The translations under genes and the position numbers were made by a program. The notes below the pieces were generated by a model. It searched no databases. It was not told the origin of the DNA and saw nothing but the letters and a program-made list of their open reading frames with translations. This document shows positions 1-13,000 of a stretch of DNA of 64,000 bases, piece after piece. Source of the DNA: Phymorhynchus buccinoides (lineage: Eukaryota > Mollusca > Gastropoda > Neogastropoda > Raphitomidae). Numbering within the stretch: the first letter of the stretch is position 1; each line of letters starts with the position of its first letter. The stretch spans positions 22,029,682 through 22,093,681 of the forward strand of contig CM065704.1 of assembly GCA_017654935.2 (NCBI GenBank). Direction: 5' to 3'.

Positions 1-2532
1 AGGTGCACGTTTTTCATGGATTTTATACATGGGAAAAAAACAGGTGCATATTTTCATGGATTTCATACAGGGAAAGTAACAGGTGCCTAACAAACAGAAT
101 AGGTAAGTTTGTTCCTAGAGAACATGTCCAAAAATGGAAGACGTTGCATCGCCTCTTTCAGTTCTATATAGGACACAGTAAATAGTACCAGTAGTTATCC
201 AACAGGCAAACAAATGGAAGACTTAACATTGCAGAATCACACAAAAAATAATGCACAACAGAATTGTGCTAGTAATAGATGCATGTTCAAAGCATGCCCA
301 CATTTTGTATTTCAGTCTCTGTGAGATTGAAAGCCAAAGGAATTTAACCCTATAGAAAAAAGAACAAGTAAAAACAGTCTGATTTAAGGCACACAATTCT
401 GAACTTGTTTCGCTTGCTCAGTTTGATTTAATAACAAAACATTGCAACGGTCAAAATAAGGCAAAACAAGAACCAACAATATTTGATAACATTTCAATAA
501 AATCTTTAAAAAATTCTTCATATAAAATTATCAAGTAACAGCAAAGGTTTGAATTCTGCATGTTAAGAACTTGTTTAATTCTTTGGTTTAATATTTTGAA
601 ACACACTGGCACTTGTTGATTCATCCACAACATGATAACATATATATAAAAGAAAAAGAAAAAATCTCAATTTTGTTCAATCTAAACAGACACGATCCAG
701 CAGTAAAATTCAGTGTTCAACAAAGGCAAAATGAAAATTGATTGAAAAAGTAATTAAACCAGGGACATTACATTCAAACATGAACAGCCCACAATAATAA
801 TAATGAAGAAAACTTATATAGCGCACATTCCAGGCTAGCTGCTCATGGCGCTTTACAAAAAATACATTTAATCAAATCACATCAATACCCATGCCCGCAC
901 GCACACAAGCACACACACTGACGAACATAGCATATCATTTACACGCGCATGCACACATACATACAGTACATACATACATACATACGTACGTACGTTCGTA
1001 CATACATACATACACACAGACACAAACACACACACATCCCCACACACGTGCATAAGCACATGCCAGCGCGCGCATGCACACACACACACTTTCTGTCTCC
1101 CAACTTTCCCATGCCATTCATCATCCACACACGCTTTCATTCTCACAATCCGATCATGGTGGACAGTAGTGTTCAGAGAATAGATGGGTTTTCAGGTTGG
1201 TTTTGAAAATTGACAGAGAGAGAAACAATAAACTTTTAAGTAATCAAAAACTACCACATGTGGGGAATAGGAGATAGCAATAAATGAAAGGTTGAGTTTG
1301 AAAAAGGGAGTTGACATGTGACCCAGCACCAAGAAAAGGGACATTAAGTGTCAAACTGACCATTCTGAGAACATTATACAATTGAAAACTGCAGTCAATT
1401 CTCTTTCTAATGATACAAGAATCATACTTGTATCTATTTCCATATGAGCATTTAAATTTAGTAGGGTGAGCGTCGGCTATTTAGAGAACAGTCTAAAGTC
1501 TAGCCTAGCTGTAGAAAATGCATTGACCTACTCGTTTTAAAACACTTATAATACTATTTAGAGACCATAGTAAAGATAAGATGTTAGAGAACACAAAAAT
1601 ACCCATTACTCAAAATTGACAAAAAATGAGATTTTTGACTTTGCGAGAAACTAGCCCAGCGACTTAATGTCCCTTTCGTGGTGTTAGGTCACATATGTCG
1701 AATTGGGCACTTTGTGATGATAGTTTTCACCTCCAAATTTTGCGTATTATACTTCATCAATAAAATGAGCAAAACATAAGGCACCTTGTGTTAGACAAAT
1801 AGCATGTGAGGAAAACCATTTGCTGTTCCATTTGATTTTTGTGCATATTCAACTTCACGACTGAAAACAAACGCACACTTTCAAGTCAGGTGTCTGAACA
1901 TACCGGGTAATCATCATGATTTTCTTTCTGTTGTCTTTAACAGAAAAGATAAAAAAATGTATCTGCTGGACACATAAAAACGACAATAACGCACACACGC
2001 ACACACGCACACAGACGGTGGCACACACACGCACATACACACACACACACGCACACATTACCCTTAAAATGTTCAGCAGAAATGTTACAAATTAACATAT
2101 ATGTAAAAAAAGAAAATTCTCCACAAAACAAAATGGGTATTAATAAAAGAAAACCCCTTTTTCAACAGAACACAAGTTAAAACGTTTCTATTTTTACTAC
2201 TCTGAATGATCAAACAGGACCCAAAACCGAGACTGCTATAATATTATCAAAACCTTATATTATAAACAACAAACGTAGAACAAAATTCAACAAATTCTTT
2301 CCATCTTGAATGAAAAATATCATACAACATTGCACATGTGGCGTCAAAGCAGGAACAGTCAACTAACCTTCTGGTAAGTAATACTTATAAAGTAAGCTTA
2401 GTCTACGTGACTGCATTACGTAATCTAAAGTCAATACCGTAATGGGTACCTCACTGTAAAATGTGAAGTCTTCCACCTTTTTTCTTTGTTTTTCTTGCAA
2501 GCTTGTTTCCTGTTACTTGCTTGTTTTGTCAA
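1..2532. other. Intergenic, AT-rich, no gene seen
   Basis: Holds a short direct repeat at the very start (AGGTGC followed by TTTTCATGGATTT), CA-rich tracts at about 890-1095 and 1985-2060, and the end of a common repeat (CTCATGGCGCTTTACAA near 843). No coding similarity was found on either strand. Confidence 0.6.
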
Positions 2533-2930
2533 AGTGTAGAGTGGCACAGTGGTAGCGCGTTCGCTTCGTGTCAAGTAAACCCGAGTTCGAACCTGGGTAC
2601 AGGGGGATTTTTTCCTCTCATTCTGCACTAGGCCTTAACGGTCTGAACGTGGAGTCTTTCGGAAGAGACGATAAACCGAGGTCCCATGTGCCCATGCACT
2701 TAGCACATGCTAAACCCAGTGGCAACGAAAAAGTTGTCATTTGGTCAAAATTTAACACCCCCCCCCCCCCCCCCCCCCCCTCATCAGTGACAAAAATCGC
2801 ATGCAAAAAAAAATAAAAAAAATGGGTGGCGCGACTCTGGCTGCGACGCGCTCTCCAGGTGGGAGCAACCCGAATTTCACAGAGACGCCTCTGTGACTAT
2901 AAAGTACCTAATACCTAATAATAGTTAATA
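2533..2930 (+). mobile_element. tRNA-derived SINE, copy 1
   Basis: The head carries an A box (TGGCACAGTGGTAGCG, about 2541) and a B box (GAGTTCGAACC, about 2583). Then follow a body, a run of 23 C at 2758-2780, a conserved 3' body (GCGACGCGCTCTCCAGGTGG) and a (TACCTAA)n tail. The same element lies inverted at 35651-36077. Confidence 0.88.
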
Positions 2931-2938
2931 CCTAAAAT

Positions 2939-3301
2939 GCAGTGGAACCTCCCTATTAGGACCTTGAAGAATCAGCACAAAAAAGGTTGTAACACTTCTA
3001 GCACCGTGGTCGGGTGAATGTATTCGCCCGACATCACTCCACACTCCCACCAAATGCAGACATTCACTGCCAAGCACCCTGCCATGTGCTTGTCTATGTT
3101 TTAAGCTTACGTCACTGTTTCTTCCGTTAAAGGAACCGCATGCGCACTCAAAAATATAGTTACCCCCCTCTTGTCGGTTGAGATGCAACGGACAACCAAG
3201 AACGTCAAAATTATAAAAAAGGTGCTAGGGAGGGGTCTTAATAGGGAGGTGGACACTCAGCAGTCCAGACAGGGAAGGTGTTAATAGGAAGGTTCCACTG
3301 T
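2939..3301. mobile_element. MITE with CAGTGGAACCTCCC ends
   Basis: Inverted ends GCAGTGGAACCTCCCTATTA and TAATAGGAAGGTTCCACTG, with an internal repeat GGTCTTAATAGGGAGGT. Related ends occur at 7290-7316 and 36905-37062. It directly follows the SINE. Confidence 0.62.
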
Positions 3302-3399
3302 ATTTTATGTACCCTAAGCTAGCTGACATTGTGCAACAAACAGTTCTTTAAGTACTAACAACAAGAAAATAAAAACATAAAATAACTATAACATGTTTA

Positions 3400-3795
3400 C
3401 CGTAAAATGCGGACTATAAGCCGCTACTTTTTTCCTCAACTTTGGCCCATGCGGCTTATAGACTGATGCGGCTTATCTGTGGATTTTTGTCTTCCATTCT
3501 ACATTTATCAGTATGATTAAATCTGTTTCTGTTCACATTCTTCAGCCTATTGTGAGTTTCTTTAGACTCAAAACTGGTTTTGGTAATCAATAGATTCAAA
3601 TCTCATGTTTAAAGTGTCTGAGAACATTAAATACTCATGTTCCGATAGTAGAATTTCTACATTTGTGTTGGGTTTGTGCACATACAATTTTCTATGAGGC
3701 TCATAAACTGGTGCGGCTTATATGTGAATATACATTTTGTCAATTTAAGGGATGCGGCTTATATACAGGTGCGTCTTATAGTCCAGTTTTTATGG
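3400..3795. mobile_element. pogo-type MITE
   Basis: TA-flanked element with ends CCGTAAAATGCGGACTATA and TATAGTCCAGTTTTTATGG. The inside repeats the motif GCGGCTTATA. It belongs to the same terminal-sequence family as the element at 7974-8907. Confidence 0.75.
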
Positions 3796-4687
3796 TACTC
3801 AATTCTTTACAATACAACAATGTGAAAAGCATGCATGCACTCAACCTTTTAGCCTTGTAGCATCCCTACAAAGACAGACTTCAGTGATTGGAGTCATAAT
3901 TTTTTCAAAAAAGATTATGACAAACGTGACAACTTTAACATGGCTCATAAAAGAGCTAAATTTAGTTACATTATCTCAGATCAATGCATAGATTATTGCA
4001 AAGGAACCATTAAAAGATAAGCTATAGATAAAAGGGTTTGATCATTGCATAGATCTGTAAGGCGGGATGGCGAATATCTAAGTCTTGGAAGAAGAACAAA
4101 TCTACTCAAAAACCCAGCCCTTAATATCACTTCCGAAATAAAACATCATCATTGTCCACAATAAATCAAGACCACATACACACAAAAAAGTGTGTGTACT
4201 GTGCCAAAAACCCCACACATACCCCCAAAACAGCAACCTTTCATGCCATCAACGATAAATTAACAAGAAATGCACAGAACAAAGGTTCAATCTGTTCTCG
4301 CCAACACACAAAATGCTATTCCTTTAGTGGAGAGAAACAAAATTCATACCGCTCTCACTCACTTACCGTATTTTACGGATGGAAGTTCAGTTTAACGTCG
4401 CGTATCGGCTTTCGCCATGTACGACGGGCTGAACAAACCAACCAGGGCATAAACAAAAATTTATGTTCCTGAATCACCGTCTTAGCCAAAAGTCAGAGAA
4501 GCGATCAGAATTCCATGAATTTTACGGACTATAAGGTTATCCTATTATAAGACGGACGCCCAATTTTTGCACAAAATCTTCTTAGTTACTATAGTCTGTT
4601 ACTACACTACTTGTCCTATTATAAGGCAAGAGGGGTCTTAGTCTGGAGAGAGAAAAAGTATCGCCTTATAGTCGGTAACATTCAGTA

Positions 4688-4825
4688 CTCTCACTGAAAA
4701 CCTTAGTCCAGGCTGGCCTCTCTGCTGCTGTCTGCCGTGGGAGGCGGAGGCAGCGCTAAACCTGTCCTGGTCAAAGGTCAGTTGGGCGCGGGTGGCCAGG
4801 GTGTGGGAGCGCAATACAGCACTTT
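4688..4825 (-). pseudogene. Relict duplicate of CHPF exon 10
   Basis: The minus strand encodes RSHTLATRAQLTFDQDRF and SAASASHGRQQQ, close to the real C-terminus but with deletions and no reading frame to the exon start. It sits about 2.1 kb beyond the real stop codon, at one end of a duplicated block. Confidence 0.82.
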
Positions 4826-5083
4826 GTAACACCAACATTAAAAATAAATGTTACTAACAAGTAACGCTTGTTTCGAATTGAGTTGAATCGAAACTTATTT
4901 AAACCAACAAGAAGCGCTCAGTAGTACTCAAATAAAACAAGAAAAAACAAACACACAACTATATGTAAAAAGAATTTGAAAAAAGTATAAAATTAAAAAA
5001 ACTTTTAAAGAAACCCATACCACAGAAAAATATCTCCATAAACTCTCAATCTAACTTGAGCTAATAAAGAAGTACCATATTGT

Positions 5084-5240
5084 ATGGACTAAATCCTCCC
5101 CCCCCCCCTCCTCCCCAAACTGAGACCCCTGAGTGTTACAATAACGCTGATAACATAGAAAGAAAGTATAGTAACACAATCTGAATGTTGTATAAAATCT
5201 AGAGGGTGGTGTGCCTTATGTAATAGACTGAAAAATATGG
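5084..5240. mobile_element. pogo-type MITE (degenerate), in flank block B
   Basis: Ends ACCATATTGTATGGACTA and GACTGAAAAATATGGT, with an internal TGCCTTATGTAATAG. It occupies the same place in block B as the 6198 copy does in block C. Confidence 0.6.
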
Positions 5241-6197
5241 TATTGTCAAATGTTCTGATCATCCATAAAAGAAGGAAATTTAAAAAAAAATTAAATTTTC
5301 AGAATCGTCCCCAATAAATTAACAAGAAGTGAAGAACAAACCAAGTTTCACAATAGGTTAAGAAGAAGTGTGGAGAACAGAGTTTCAGTCTCTTCTCGCA
5401 AAAGGGGACACTACACCACATACAATTTCAACCCAAATGCGATCCGATTGTGACGATGTTTGTGAGTCATGATTCACACCTAAAAATAATTCCACTATTT
5501 TTCGTTCACTCTACTCGTGTAGACCCCAATACACGAATCAAATCAAATGTCTGATACCAAAATACAGACACTTCAGCACATTTGTGTATGTGAGATGAAC
5601 AAACCTAGTAGGATTTCATCAGATTCATGTAGACAGTAGAATCAAAGATATTCTAAAAGGGTAAGATGGATTACTTAAGAGCTCGGCGAACCGGGCTGAT
5701 AGAGTTACTGGCCCCACTTTTCACAGTGGAGGCTATCCAAAAACTTGAACTTGAACGGAGAATTCAACTGGCCTATCGACGTGCAAAATGTGTAGTTTCA
5801 AAGGGACATAACCAGTGTTTCTGTCCTCACTACTCATATAGGGAAAAGAGACCGGATGCTTATCTTCCCCTATACAGTCTTTGGTAGAATTTCACGTGAA
5901 TCATGCCTCAGAAATGTCACAATTGGATCGCAGTGAATCGAATCGTTTGCAATGTAGCAGCCCCATAGCGCACTAACCACTATCCACCCCACATGTGGCC
6001 AGGGTGTGTGAGAACTATTCAGCACTCAGTAATACCAACAAGTAGTGCTCTGTATCGCTCAAGTTATAAATTAAAAAAATTGCAACTAATCGCTCACAAT
6101 ACCACTTGAAAAAAAATCAATTCTAAAAGCATTTTTAATCTGTACCATAGAAAAATATCTCCGTAAAGTTTCAACCTAACATGATCTAATAAAGAAT

Positions 6198-6352
6198 TAC
6201 TGTATTTTTCGCACTATAAGGCGCATCCCAAAAATGGACACAAAATTCTGATTTTGTTATTATATTTTCTTACTATATTTTTAGTCATATTGTAAGGCGC
6301 AGGGGTCTCAGTCTAGGAAAAAAACGTAGCACCTTATAGTCCGTAAAATGTT
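6198..6352. mobile_element. pogo-type MITE, in flank block C
   Basis: Begins CTGTATTTTTCGCACTATA and ends CCTTATAGTCCGTAAAATG. The interior (GACACAAAATTCTGATTTTG) is shared with the copy at 12711. Confidence 0.7.
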
Positions 6353-6521
6353 GTATCTATATTGTCAAATATTCTAATTGTCCACAAAAGAAGAATTAAA
6401 AAAAAAAAAAAAAACCACACACACACACACAAATTGAACTGCCATAATCGTCCCCCAATAAATTAACAAGAAGTGAAGATCGAACAAAGATTCGCAACAA
6501 CGTTTCAGTCTCTTCTCTTTA

Positions 6522-6764
6522 TAACCCTTTCATCGCCACTGTCGCCTCTTGGCACCACAATGATTTAACACCCATGTCACTGAAAGGCATCGGATGAGCG
6601 TCTGTTACCCAATGACCATGTTCTTAATTTTGAGAGGTAAGGACAGGCCCTATGTTATGAATGTCACAAAGGAATCCCCAATATTGCAAACAAAATCTTT
6701 TCTCTACCCAGGTAAGTTTAATGGTAAATTTTGGCTGAGGAATGGCTAGCGTTGAAAGGGTTAA
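6522..6764. mobile_element. piggyBac-type MITE, copy A
   Basis: One end reads AACCCTTTCATCGCCACTG and the other GTTGAAAGGGTTAA. The interior (AGGCATCGGATGAGCG, GGAATCCCCAATATTGC) matches copies at 58737 and 63506. It stands just past the CHPF stop codon. Confidence 0.72.
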
Positions 6765-6811
6765 ATTAAACGGACAAAGCAGTTTTCATAGTTTGGTCCA
6801 GGCGCTATCAT

Positions 6812-7040
6812 CTACCCAGGCTGGTGTCCCTGCTGCTGCCTGGCGTGGGAGGCGGCGGCGGCGCTGACCCTGTCCTGGTGCTCGAAGATGAGCTTGGCCA
6901 GCTGGGCACGGGTGGCCAGGGCGTGGGAGCGGCGGTCCAGGCAGCGCTGGTACAGGGAGGGCGGGGAGTTGGCCTGGCAGTTGAAGTGCTTGTACCGGTG
7001 CTTCAGCGCCGGCTCCACCGCGCGGAACACGTGAAGCTTG
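6812..7040 (-). CDS. CHPF: CHPF exon 10, C-terminal coding exon (residues 693-768, stop)
   Basis: The exon follows CCCTGCAG, encodes [18 protein letters not shown] through [14 protein letters not shown] and ends at TAG (6814-6812). The [20 protein letters not shown] block matches the CHPF C-terminus. No convincing polyadenylation signal was found close downstream; a piggyBac-type MITE fills 6522-6764. Confidence 0.93.
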
Positions 7041-10000
7041 CTGCAGGGAGGGGAGGACATTAGAACAATGCATGTAGAGAAAAGGCAAGGAAAAGGAAAC
7101 CGGTACCATATTTTTCAGACTATACAGCAATACTTTTTTTTCCACACTGAGACAACTTGTGCCTTATATGACCTACTAAAAAAAAAAAAAAAAAACCTAC
7201 TCTGAGACATTGTTCTTCTTTGTAAGTATTAAAATAGCCTCCCTTATACAACTCCCTCACACTTAAGACCTTATTTTGGATTAATTTTCAAGGTCTAAAA
7301 GAGAGGTTCCACTGTATATAAGAAAAAAGAGGAGAAAAAGCAATCGAAAGGAAGCATGTTTAAAAGAACGTTTCTACTGGCTTTTCTTTTTAAAGAAAAC
7401 TTCAAAAAATAATTTTCTCCTTTGAGCTCCTCGGAAATCGGAATGTGCCGGTTGAATGCAGCGGGGAGCCCAGTGAAAACTGAAAACTGGACACACTTAC
7501 CTCACCCATGATAGCAACAAGGCCTGGGAATGCTGAAGAAGAAGAAGAGGAAGAAAAATGTGAACTCTCAATTTAAAGGTACACTCATTGTATGGATAAA
7601 ACAGTATAAACAAAGAGAAAGGGTAAGAAAAAGAAAGCATGTTAACAGAAAGAGAAGGGGAACTCTCAATTTCAAGGTGCTGTACGCATATTACTCCCAT
7701 CAAAGGTGCTGAAATCACCTGATCTTTTAGCACGGGTCAAAGTGAAATGGGATAGACAGACAAACCACAGACTTTCTACAATTAGATTAGAAAAGAAAAC
7801 AGAACTAAAGAGCACATTATGTGCAAACATCTAAACTGACCGAAAGAAAGGAAGGAACATGTACTTTTATTACATACAGATTATCACAAGCACAAATCTA
7901 CCTGTGTCTTTACTTATCCCACCTTGGCTTGAGAGGCTGACTGCTCTGCATTTTACATTTTGAAAAAGGAGTACCGTAATTTCCGGCCTATAAGACGCAA
8001 CTTTTTGACTGCACTTTGACCCCTGCGCCCTATCGGATGTATGCGCCTATTCTATTATCAAAATAGAAAAGTTATGTTGGGGTCAGGGGTGAAAAAATCA
8101 CTCACCATGCGCTGGAAACTTCCGTCAACAAGCTCACATTTCACTGTCGATCGTGATCAGTTCTCTGCCGCGATCACATTCAGACAAAGCATTGATCGGA
8201 TCAACTTCATCATGCCGAAGACCAAACGCATGTCATACGATGCAGAATTTAAACTGAAGGCAATTTCGTTGGCAGAAGAAAAAGGCAATAGGAGAGCTGC
8301 TTTTGAGATTGGGATCAACGAATCAATGCTCGTGTGATAATCAGCGGATTCAAGAAAGCCGAAATCACACCAGCAGACGCAACAACTTCAGCACAGAACA
8401 CAGAAGAGGAAGCATCAACATCAAGAGCAGACGACGGAGAGGCAAACTCCGAGAGCGATTCCGATTCCGATTCCGAAGATGACGTCACGCCATGGACAGA
8501 CACGAACGAGGCCATTTTGACGGATGCACTCATGGCGCTGTTCAGGTCAGACACAGAGGAGTCGGATTTCTGTGGATTCTCTGCGCCTGAAGATGATGAT
8601 GACTGATTGAAGTGAGTCGCTGCTGGATGACTTGCTTCAAGCGTTTTTTCATTGCATGCTTTTTGAAAGATTTCCTTTTGTATTGTTCAACAATTTGTTG
8701 CTTGTTGGTTTTTCATTTTCACAGGCCACTTTCGGTGATCGTTTCCTTCTTTCGCTGTTGCTCAGTTTTGGTTTCAATTTTCAAAGTAACCAGTTCTCTG
8801 CGCCTATTCCGCTGTATGCGTCCTATGTAATGTCAGGTTATGGGTTTTTTTTAAAAAGAGGGGGTGCGCCTTATGCGCTGTGTCGCCTTATAGGCCGGAA
8901 ATTACGGTAATAAAAATATGGGGGACAGGCAATCTCTGTAACATCATAACAACAGTTACAACAAGAGGGCACAGCCATATAAACTGTACTCCAAGTTACT
9001 AATGAAAAGTAAAGGGAGATAATTTGGTACTCTTGGGTTATTGCAAGTTTTTCTGTATCCGTATGCCAATAGCAGTGAGTGAATGAGTGAGAGATGCCAA
9101 TAGTACCAAGTAGTTTTTGGGGGTTTTTTACCAAACAAAATTCCTTAGAGGACATTTTTCCACCAAACCAATTCTGGTTGAAATCCATCCATTATCTTTA
9201 AAAACATCAGTGTCTTTGTAATATTCAAACCTGATTCACAGGGATTACATTGATATGGCTTGCCATTTGGTAACTCTGACACCACGGGTCGCATCTAGAG
9301 TGCCTAAAGAACCATTCTGCCAAGTTTCGTTAAGATTGGTTCAGTAGTTTAGATGCTGTGAAGAGGGAGAAACTTTTGACAGACAGAGAACAGCACAGGC
9401 CTCGTTCCCATTTCAATGTACTCCTGTTCTTACACAACGTGTACAAAAACAACAAACTCTTATCAGCTGCACCCAAGACACTTAGCTTACACAAAGACTG
9501 GTAACTGCCTGACCGCTTGCACTACTCACAGTAGTAGTGTGAGTGAAGCCAGATGCTTAAACCTGCCACCCACCCACCCCCGACAGGCATGCTAAAGGGC
9601 GAGTGGTAGCTGTCTGACTGCCCTGCTGAACCTGCCATTCTCCCCTGGACAGGCATGCTAAAAGGTGAGTGGTAGCTGTCTGATTGCCCTGCTGAACCTG
9701 CCACTCTACCCTGGACAGGCATGCTAAAGGGTGAGTGGTAGCTGTCCGACTGCCCTGCTGAACCTGCCACTCTTTCCTGGACAGGCATGCTAAAGAGTGA
9801 GTGGTAACTGTCTGATTGCCCTGCTGAACCTGCCATTCTCCCCTTGTCAGGCATGCCAAAGAGTGAGTGGTTGCTGAACCTGCCACTCTTCCCTGGACAG
9901 GCATGTTAAAGAGTGAGTGGTGTGAATGGATGCCAGTGAAACGTGGCTTCAAGCTGGGAGCCAAGTGCCCTGTGTTTGCGCAAGCTAAGTGTCTTTGGTT

Positions 10001-13000
10001 GCACTGACCTGTACTTGATGAACATGTCGAAGATGTCCCCGTTGCCAACGTCGTCGGGCAGCATGAGCTGGCGCGCGCTGATGTAGTCTGAGATGTAGAA
10101 GCTGCAGTGCTCGTAGCTCTGCACGTCGTAGTGGCCCGCCTTGTTGTTCAGCTCGATGCTGGTCGGGTACGGCTTCTTGTCGTAGATCAGGTTGGGCTTG
10201 TACTGCCAGAACCCCATGGGGAAAAACACCTGGAAATGGAACAATGTAATAGCCATTGTGGTATGTATTTAGCGTTTAACTCGATCTCAACTTGTACAAA
10301 AGTGGGTACTGCTTCCTGTCGTAGATCAGGTTGGGCTTGTACTGCCAGAACCCCATGGGGAAAAACACCTGGAAATGGAACAATGTAATAGCCATTGTAA
10401 TAGCCATTGTGGTATGTATTTAGCGTTTAACTCGATCTCAACTTGTACAAAAGTGGGTACTGCTTCCTGTCGTAGATCAGGTTGGGCTTGTACTGCCAGA
10501 ACCCCATGGGGAAAAACACCTGGAAATGGAACAATGTAATAGCCATTGTAATAGCCATTGTGGTATGTATTTAGCGTTTAACTCGATCTCAACTCGTACA
10601 AAAGTGGGTACTGCTTCCTGTCGTAGATCAGGTTGGGCTTGTACTGCCAGAACCCCATGGGGAAAAACACCTGGAAATGGAACAATGTAATAGCCATTGT
10701 AATAGCCATTGTGGTATGTATTTAGCGTTTAACTCGATCTCAACTCGTACAAAAGTGGGTACTGCTTCCTGTCGTAGATCAGGTTGGGCTTGTACTGCCA
10801 GAACCCCATGGGGAAAAACACCTGGAAATGGAACAATGTAATAGCCATTGTAATAGCCATTGTGGTATGTATTTAGCGTTTAACTCGATCTCAACTTGTA
10901 CAAAAGTGGGTACTGCTTCCTGTCGTAGATCAGGTTGGGCTTGTACTGCCAGAACCCCATGGGGAAAAACACCTGGAAATGGAACAATGTAATAGCCATT
11001 GTGGTATGTATTTAGCGTTTAACTCGATCTCAACTTGTACAAAAGTGGGTACTGCTTCCTGTCGTAGATCAGGTTGGGCTTGTACTGCCAGAACCCCATG
11101 GGGAAAAACACCTGGTAGGGATGGCACAATGTGAATTCTCACATCAGCATCCATAGAGTTATCCTCGAGTCTCTAACCAAGCTGTATGTAAAGAAAAAAT
11201 GTTGTTGACTGCTGGATCCAAAAGGCAGAAATATGTACATTGAAAGTGGGGGTAGAATGGATCCTCAGAAGAGAGAGGCGGTAAGCTTTCGAACATAGCT
11301 CTTCTTTCAAGACTGGCGACTATGCATGAGGGCTGCACTTAGAGGACGTTGTTATTTTACAGTCAATGAGCTATACAACGGAAGGCTTTATCCACTTAAA
11401 GACAACATTTTAGCTGTCTCAAGAGATGCTATTGTACTGTCAAACCTTTCTCAATTGTAAACCTTTCTTTCTCTCTCTCTCCCACTCACTCACTCACACA
11501 CACACACACACACACACACACTGGGTTTCCCCGCGTTGTTTTGACAAACACAGTATCTTTACCATCCAAAACGGACAAAGTGCTGTCTCTATAGGGGATT
11601 TTAACAATGCATTGATCCCTTTTGTCGTCCATAAATCCGACCAATATTTTCTGTCCCGGACAGTACACTTGTGACTTGGAGCGCAAGTGCGGTTGTAGTT
11701 CACGTGCACTACAATTGCACTTCACACTTTCTCCGTTGTTTTGACGTCAAAACAATGTGGGGTGTCAAAACAATTAATGTCGATTTACAGAACATTGTCA
11801 AAACTACCCGGGGAAAACCCGAACACACACACACACACAAACACACAGTAAATCAAATCAAAGCGCACACAGACGTTAGCATTCATAACGCATTCAAACA
11901 AAAATGCAATACAAAGCGAAAACACACGTTTGACATAAATGGTATACAGCAGAAACAGACCTAAAGGCACACACACACACGCGCACACACACACTGATAC
12001 ACAATACACAAGGCAATACATTCTCACAAGAGCGCACACACTCCTGAGCACACCAACCTGCCACTCAGGAATGGTGTTCATGCGAACACGGTTGAAGAAG
12101 TCAGTAGCCAGTTCCATCCCCACGGAGCAGAACAGCACCAAGGAGTCCGGGGGGATCTTTCTGGTGACCGCCTCCATCAGGTAAAACTCAGAGATGTAGC
12201 TGCCGTTGCTCTGCAGCGAAATCCATTCAATTTTTGCAGCGCTGTCCGCATATTTCTTGTTGTAGTAGGTAATCATGGACCTGTAGGCACGCATGCATAA
12301 ACACAAAGGCAGACACACACACACACACACGCAATCATCCAAGAAAGATGCACAAGCAAACACACGCGCATACACATACACACACTTTTTCATTTGCAAA
12401 ATGCTGAATATCAAACATGTTTACAATTATCATGAGAAACAGCACTAGTTTCCTTTGTATAGAGGATTCTGTCAGGATGTTTTAGAGAGAACAGATGATT
12501 GTATTTGTGAAATGTTTGGAGTTCCTTCTAAAAACTGTGAACCAGCCGCCATGGTACTATGGTAGAGTGCCACACAGTAATAGCTGGAAGTCCTGGAGCT
12601 GGTACCAATAGTTAACCTCAAGCCCCTAAATGGACACAAATATTGGAGAAGAAAAAACGAGAGAGAGAAATAATACATTTTATATTTAAAAAAAGGGAGT
12701 TGGAAGAGTACCGTATTTTTCCAAGTATAAGGCGCACCTGATTGTAAGGCGCATCCCCCAGATTTGACACAAAATTCAGATATTGTTATCATATGTTCTT
12801 ACTATTTTAGTAGACATATTATAAGGCGTATGGGATTAGTCTGGGGGAAAAAAGTATCACCTTAGGCACACATATAGACACACCTTAGGCACGTATACAC
12901 ACATACGCGGAAGTTCTGCACAGAAACCCCGTAAATAAGTAAAAGAAAGGAACAAATATGCACATGACTTTCCGAGTGGGAAGTCATACGGGTTTCCACG

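Larger units (their letters stand above)
4130..6520. repeat. Diverged duplicated blocks in the CHPF 3' flank
   Basis: Block B (about 4688-5400) and block C (about 5994-6520) share in the same order: a relict of exon 10 (GTGGCCAGGGTGTG), an AT-rich stretch with GAAAAATATCTCC, a pogo-type MITE and AATAAATTAACAAGAAGTGAAG followed by CAGTCTCTTCTC. A third, shorter trace of the last part lies at about 4245-4305. Confidence 0.72.

Noticed and set aside
2541..2600. A tRNA gene (A and B boxes present)
   Set aside because: No complete cloverleaf, and the same head recurs at about 36020 with a shared non-tRNA body and tail, so it is a SINE.
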